Positions 62,142 through 64,000 of a stretch of 64,000 nt of DNA are shown here, piece after piece. The stretch's first letter is position 1, and each line of letters begins with the position of its first letter. The translations under genes were made by a program, and so were the position numbers. The stretch is from assembly GCA_012932295.1 (NCBI GenBank), contig JAAONU010000013.1:6494603-6558602 (forward strand), read 5' to 3'. The notes below the pieces were generated by a model, which ran no database searches, was not told the origin of the DNA, and saw nothing but the letters and a program-made list of their open reading frames with translations. Source of the DNA: Cyclina sinensis (lineage: Eukaryota > Mollusca > Bivalvia > Venerida > Veneridae).

Positions 62142-63590
62142 AACAAGAGAGCCATGATGGCCCTTTTATCACTCACCTGAGTACAACTGCTACTACTTTC
62201 ATTTACACAGGAAATATCTAAACTAAAGGCCTTGTGGTTTCTGACAAAAATATTTTTTAAAGTTTTTACCTAAGTCAGTCTATATAAAACCAAGTGACCC
62301 CTGGTATTTGGCCAATTTTGATTTTTAGCCTCAGTGACCTTGACCCTGGTGATATAAAATCAACCCAAGGGCAGATGCCAATGGTACATACATACATAAT
62401 ATCTAAGCTATTGGTCAATAAATGAAGACTCAGGCCAGTGGTTTGTAAGATTATCAAAGCTGTGAAACCACTACCATGCAAAAATGGCAAAAATAAAAAG
62501 AGAGGGGATCTATTGTTTATAAATGTTTTGTGAAAGTTTGGTTGAAACTGAATCGAATGCAAGCATAACACTATCACCCAAGGTAGAAAATCTATTTAAA
62601 ACCTCTGTGTACTTGACGCCAGTGATCTAAAACCCGACCCAGTAGTAGAAGTCCATGCAAGGTACCTACATACCATATAGCCATATCCATATTCAAGCCT
62701 TGGTGACCTTGACCTTAGTGAATGGTAGAGGTTAATGTAAATGGTAGAGGTTAATGGAAGGTGCCTATAAACCAAGTATCTCAAATACTGGTCAATAAGT
62801 AAATGCTTTATGACAGAAAGTAGAAAAATCTACCATAAGCCTCAGTGATTTTGACCTTGACCCAGTGTACTCAAACCAAACCTAAGGGTAGAGGTCCTTG
62901 CAAGGAACCAACATACAATTTTATTAATAATTGATCAATAAATGAAGGCTCTATGAGGTTAAGTAGAAAGATCTATTTTCAGACTTGGTGACCTTAACCC
63001 CAGTAATGGACAAGGTTCATGCAAGGGTTCTATATATCAAATATGTAATCTTTTTTAACCTTGGTAACCTTGACTCTGACCCTAGTGACCCCAAACCCTA
63101 CCAAAGGATAGAGAGTCCAAGTTAGAATTGCAAGTTACCTACATACCAAATATCTAAGATATTGGTCAATAAATGAAGAAAAGTACAAACATCTATTTTT
63201 AGCCTTGGTGACCTTGACCCAAGTTAATTGCTAGGGCCTTTAACAATCTTTGTAGAGGACCTCTAGATGATGCCATGCAAAATATCTAAGCCCTAGCCCT
63301 TGTGGTTTCACTGAAGAAGATTTTCAAAGGTTTTCCTATATATGCCTTTCTTAAATCAAGTGACCCCGACACAGGCCCGCTAATGACACAAAGGGCATAA
63401 TTTGGATAATCTTTGTAGAAGACATCTAATTTCACTTTTAAAATCTTTTTTTGGCTCCTGTGACCTAGATCTGCTATGGACTGGAATAATTTGAGCAACC
63501 TATGCAGTAACATTCTTGGCAAGTTTTATAAAATTTGGCCTGGTTGTTTCAGAGGAGATGTTCTTTGAAGTAACTAAGGACAATGATAGA
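62142..63590 (+). mobile_element. ACAAGAGGG/GAGCTAAAAA repeat, 3' end missing or diverged
   Basis: Begins AAACAAGAGAGCCATGATGGCCC followed by CACTCACCTGAGTAC. The interior has many units with GTGACCTTGACC, AGGTCC-TGCAAGG and TACATACCAAATATCTAAG. It reaches the 3'-proximal block (GGCCTGGTTGTTTCAGAGGAG) near 63550, but the CTCAGGTGAGCTAAAAA end is not seen. Confidence 0.75.
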
Positions 63591-63647
63591 TTTATGTAAT
63601 TAAAGATTTTTTTGACAAGAAATGATAAAAACCTCTCAAAATCTGTA

Positions 63648-63810
63648 GTACTGTACCACAGCAAACAAATTCTGTGTACCACAGCAAACAATATCTCTGA
63701 TACTCTACCATAGCAAACAAAATCTCTGATACAGTACCACAGCAAACAAAATCTCTGATACTATACCAAAGCAAAAAAACTGTCTGATACAGTACCACAG
63801 CAATCAAAAA
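63648..63810. repeat. ~29-bp tandem repeat (about 5 copies)
   Basis: Units such as CTCTGATACAGTACCACAGC followed by AAACAAAAT, period about 29 bp with drift. The minus-strand frames with CGTVSEILFA-type repeats are artefacts of it. Confidence 0.85.
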
Positions 63811-64000
63811 AATCTGAACTGAATTCGAACTGACTACTCAAATGTATAACTGAGAGTTGAAAGTAGCTTTATATTGTTCTTAAATGGTAAAGTACAATGT
63901 TGTCATCTACTAGTCTCAAAACTGTCTTATGGAAATTGTAATGCTGGTAAAAGTTAATGCTGAGGTAACCTTTTCACTTTTGAAAACTCTCACCTTTTTC

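Larger units (their letters stand above)
62054..64000. other. Right-end repeat region
   Basis: Almost wholly the 62142-63590 repeat and the 29-bp array. 63820-64000 shows nothing recognisable. Presumably intronic to the minus-strand gene ending at 61660, if that gene is real. Confidence 0.5.

Noticed and set aside
1..64000. CRISPR arrays, bacterial operons or ribosomal RNA
   Set aside because: None present. The introns, SINEs and domain families show an animal nuclear genome, and the short regular repeats have no spacers.

Overview
This is a eukaryotic nuclear window from an animal. It is AT-rich, has small phase-conserved exons with GT-AG introns, and is dense in diverged interspersed repeats. 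Several repeats (GACGGACGG-tailed elements, a GATACCCCCGCT inverted-repeat element, an ACAAGAGGGCCATGA...CTCAGGTGAGCTAAAAA family, tRNA-headed SINEs) are of the kind found in bivalve molluscs, so a bivalve is the best guess. The species cannot be named from the sequence alone.

Layout. (1) 1-4649 is repeat-rich intergenic sequence. (2) 4650-32778 carries three intact tandem WASP/N-WASP-like genes on the + strand. Each has ten coding exons with matching boundaries and phases, and I reconstructed all of them: WASP-A (4650-11786, 643 aa), WASP-B (13627-21630, 432 aa) and WASP-C (27512-32778, about 445 aa). Each encodes WH1, basic region, CRIB/GBD, proline-rich region, one WH2, a connector and an acidic tail ending W-D-D. 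WASP-B and WASP-C come from a tandem duplication of an 11-13 kb unit that includes their flanks. WASP-A is older and has a much longer proline-rich exon. (3) 32779-47509 is repeat-laden: a minisatellite, a dead Tc1/mariner-type transposase, a long-inverted-repeat element with a smaller one nested in it, large palindromes and SINEs. There is one possible minus-strand terminal exon. (4) 47510-55424 carries two tandem + strand raftlin-like genes of two coding exons each (437 and 421 aa), with a glycine at position 2 suited to N-myristoylation. (5) 55425-64000 is repeat-rich and holds the last two exons of an unidentified minus-strand gene (61660-62053).

How the genes fit together. WASP proteins link Cdc42/PIP2/SH3 inputs to Arp2/3 actin branching. 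Raftlins are acylated membrane-raft proteins involved in receptor signalling and uptake. Both act at the inner face of the plasma membrane, and in vertebrates both are prominent in immune cells. That they share a pathway here is inference from proximity only.

The most striking non-gene feature is a 39-bp minisatellite of about 33 copies in WASP-B intron 4. Its unit is a copy of the adjacent 3' splice site, so it forms an array of decoy acceptors. WASP-C has the two-copy precursor state at the same position. WASP-C also lost its ancestral exon 8 acceptor through a small deletion and must use a new one.
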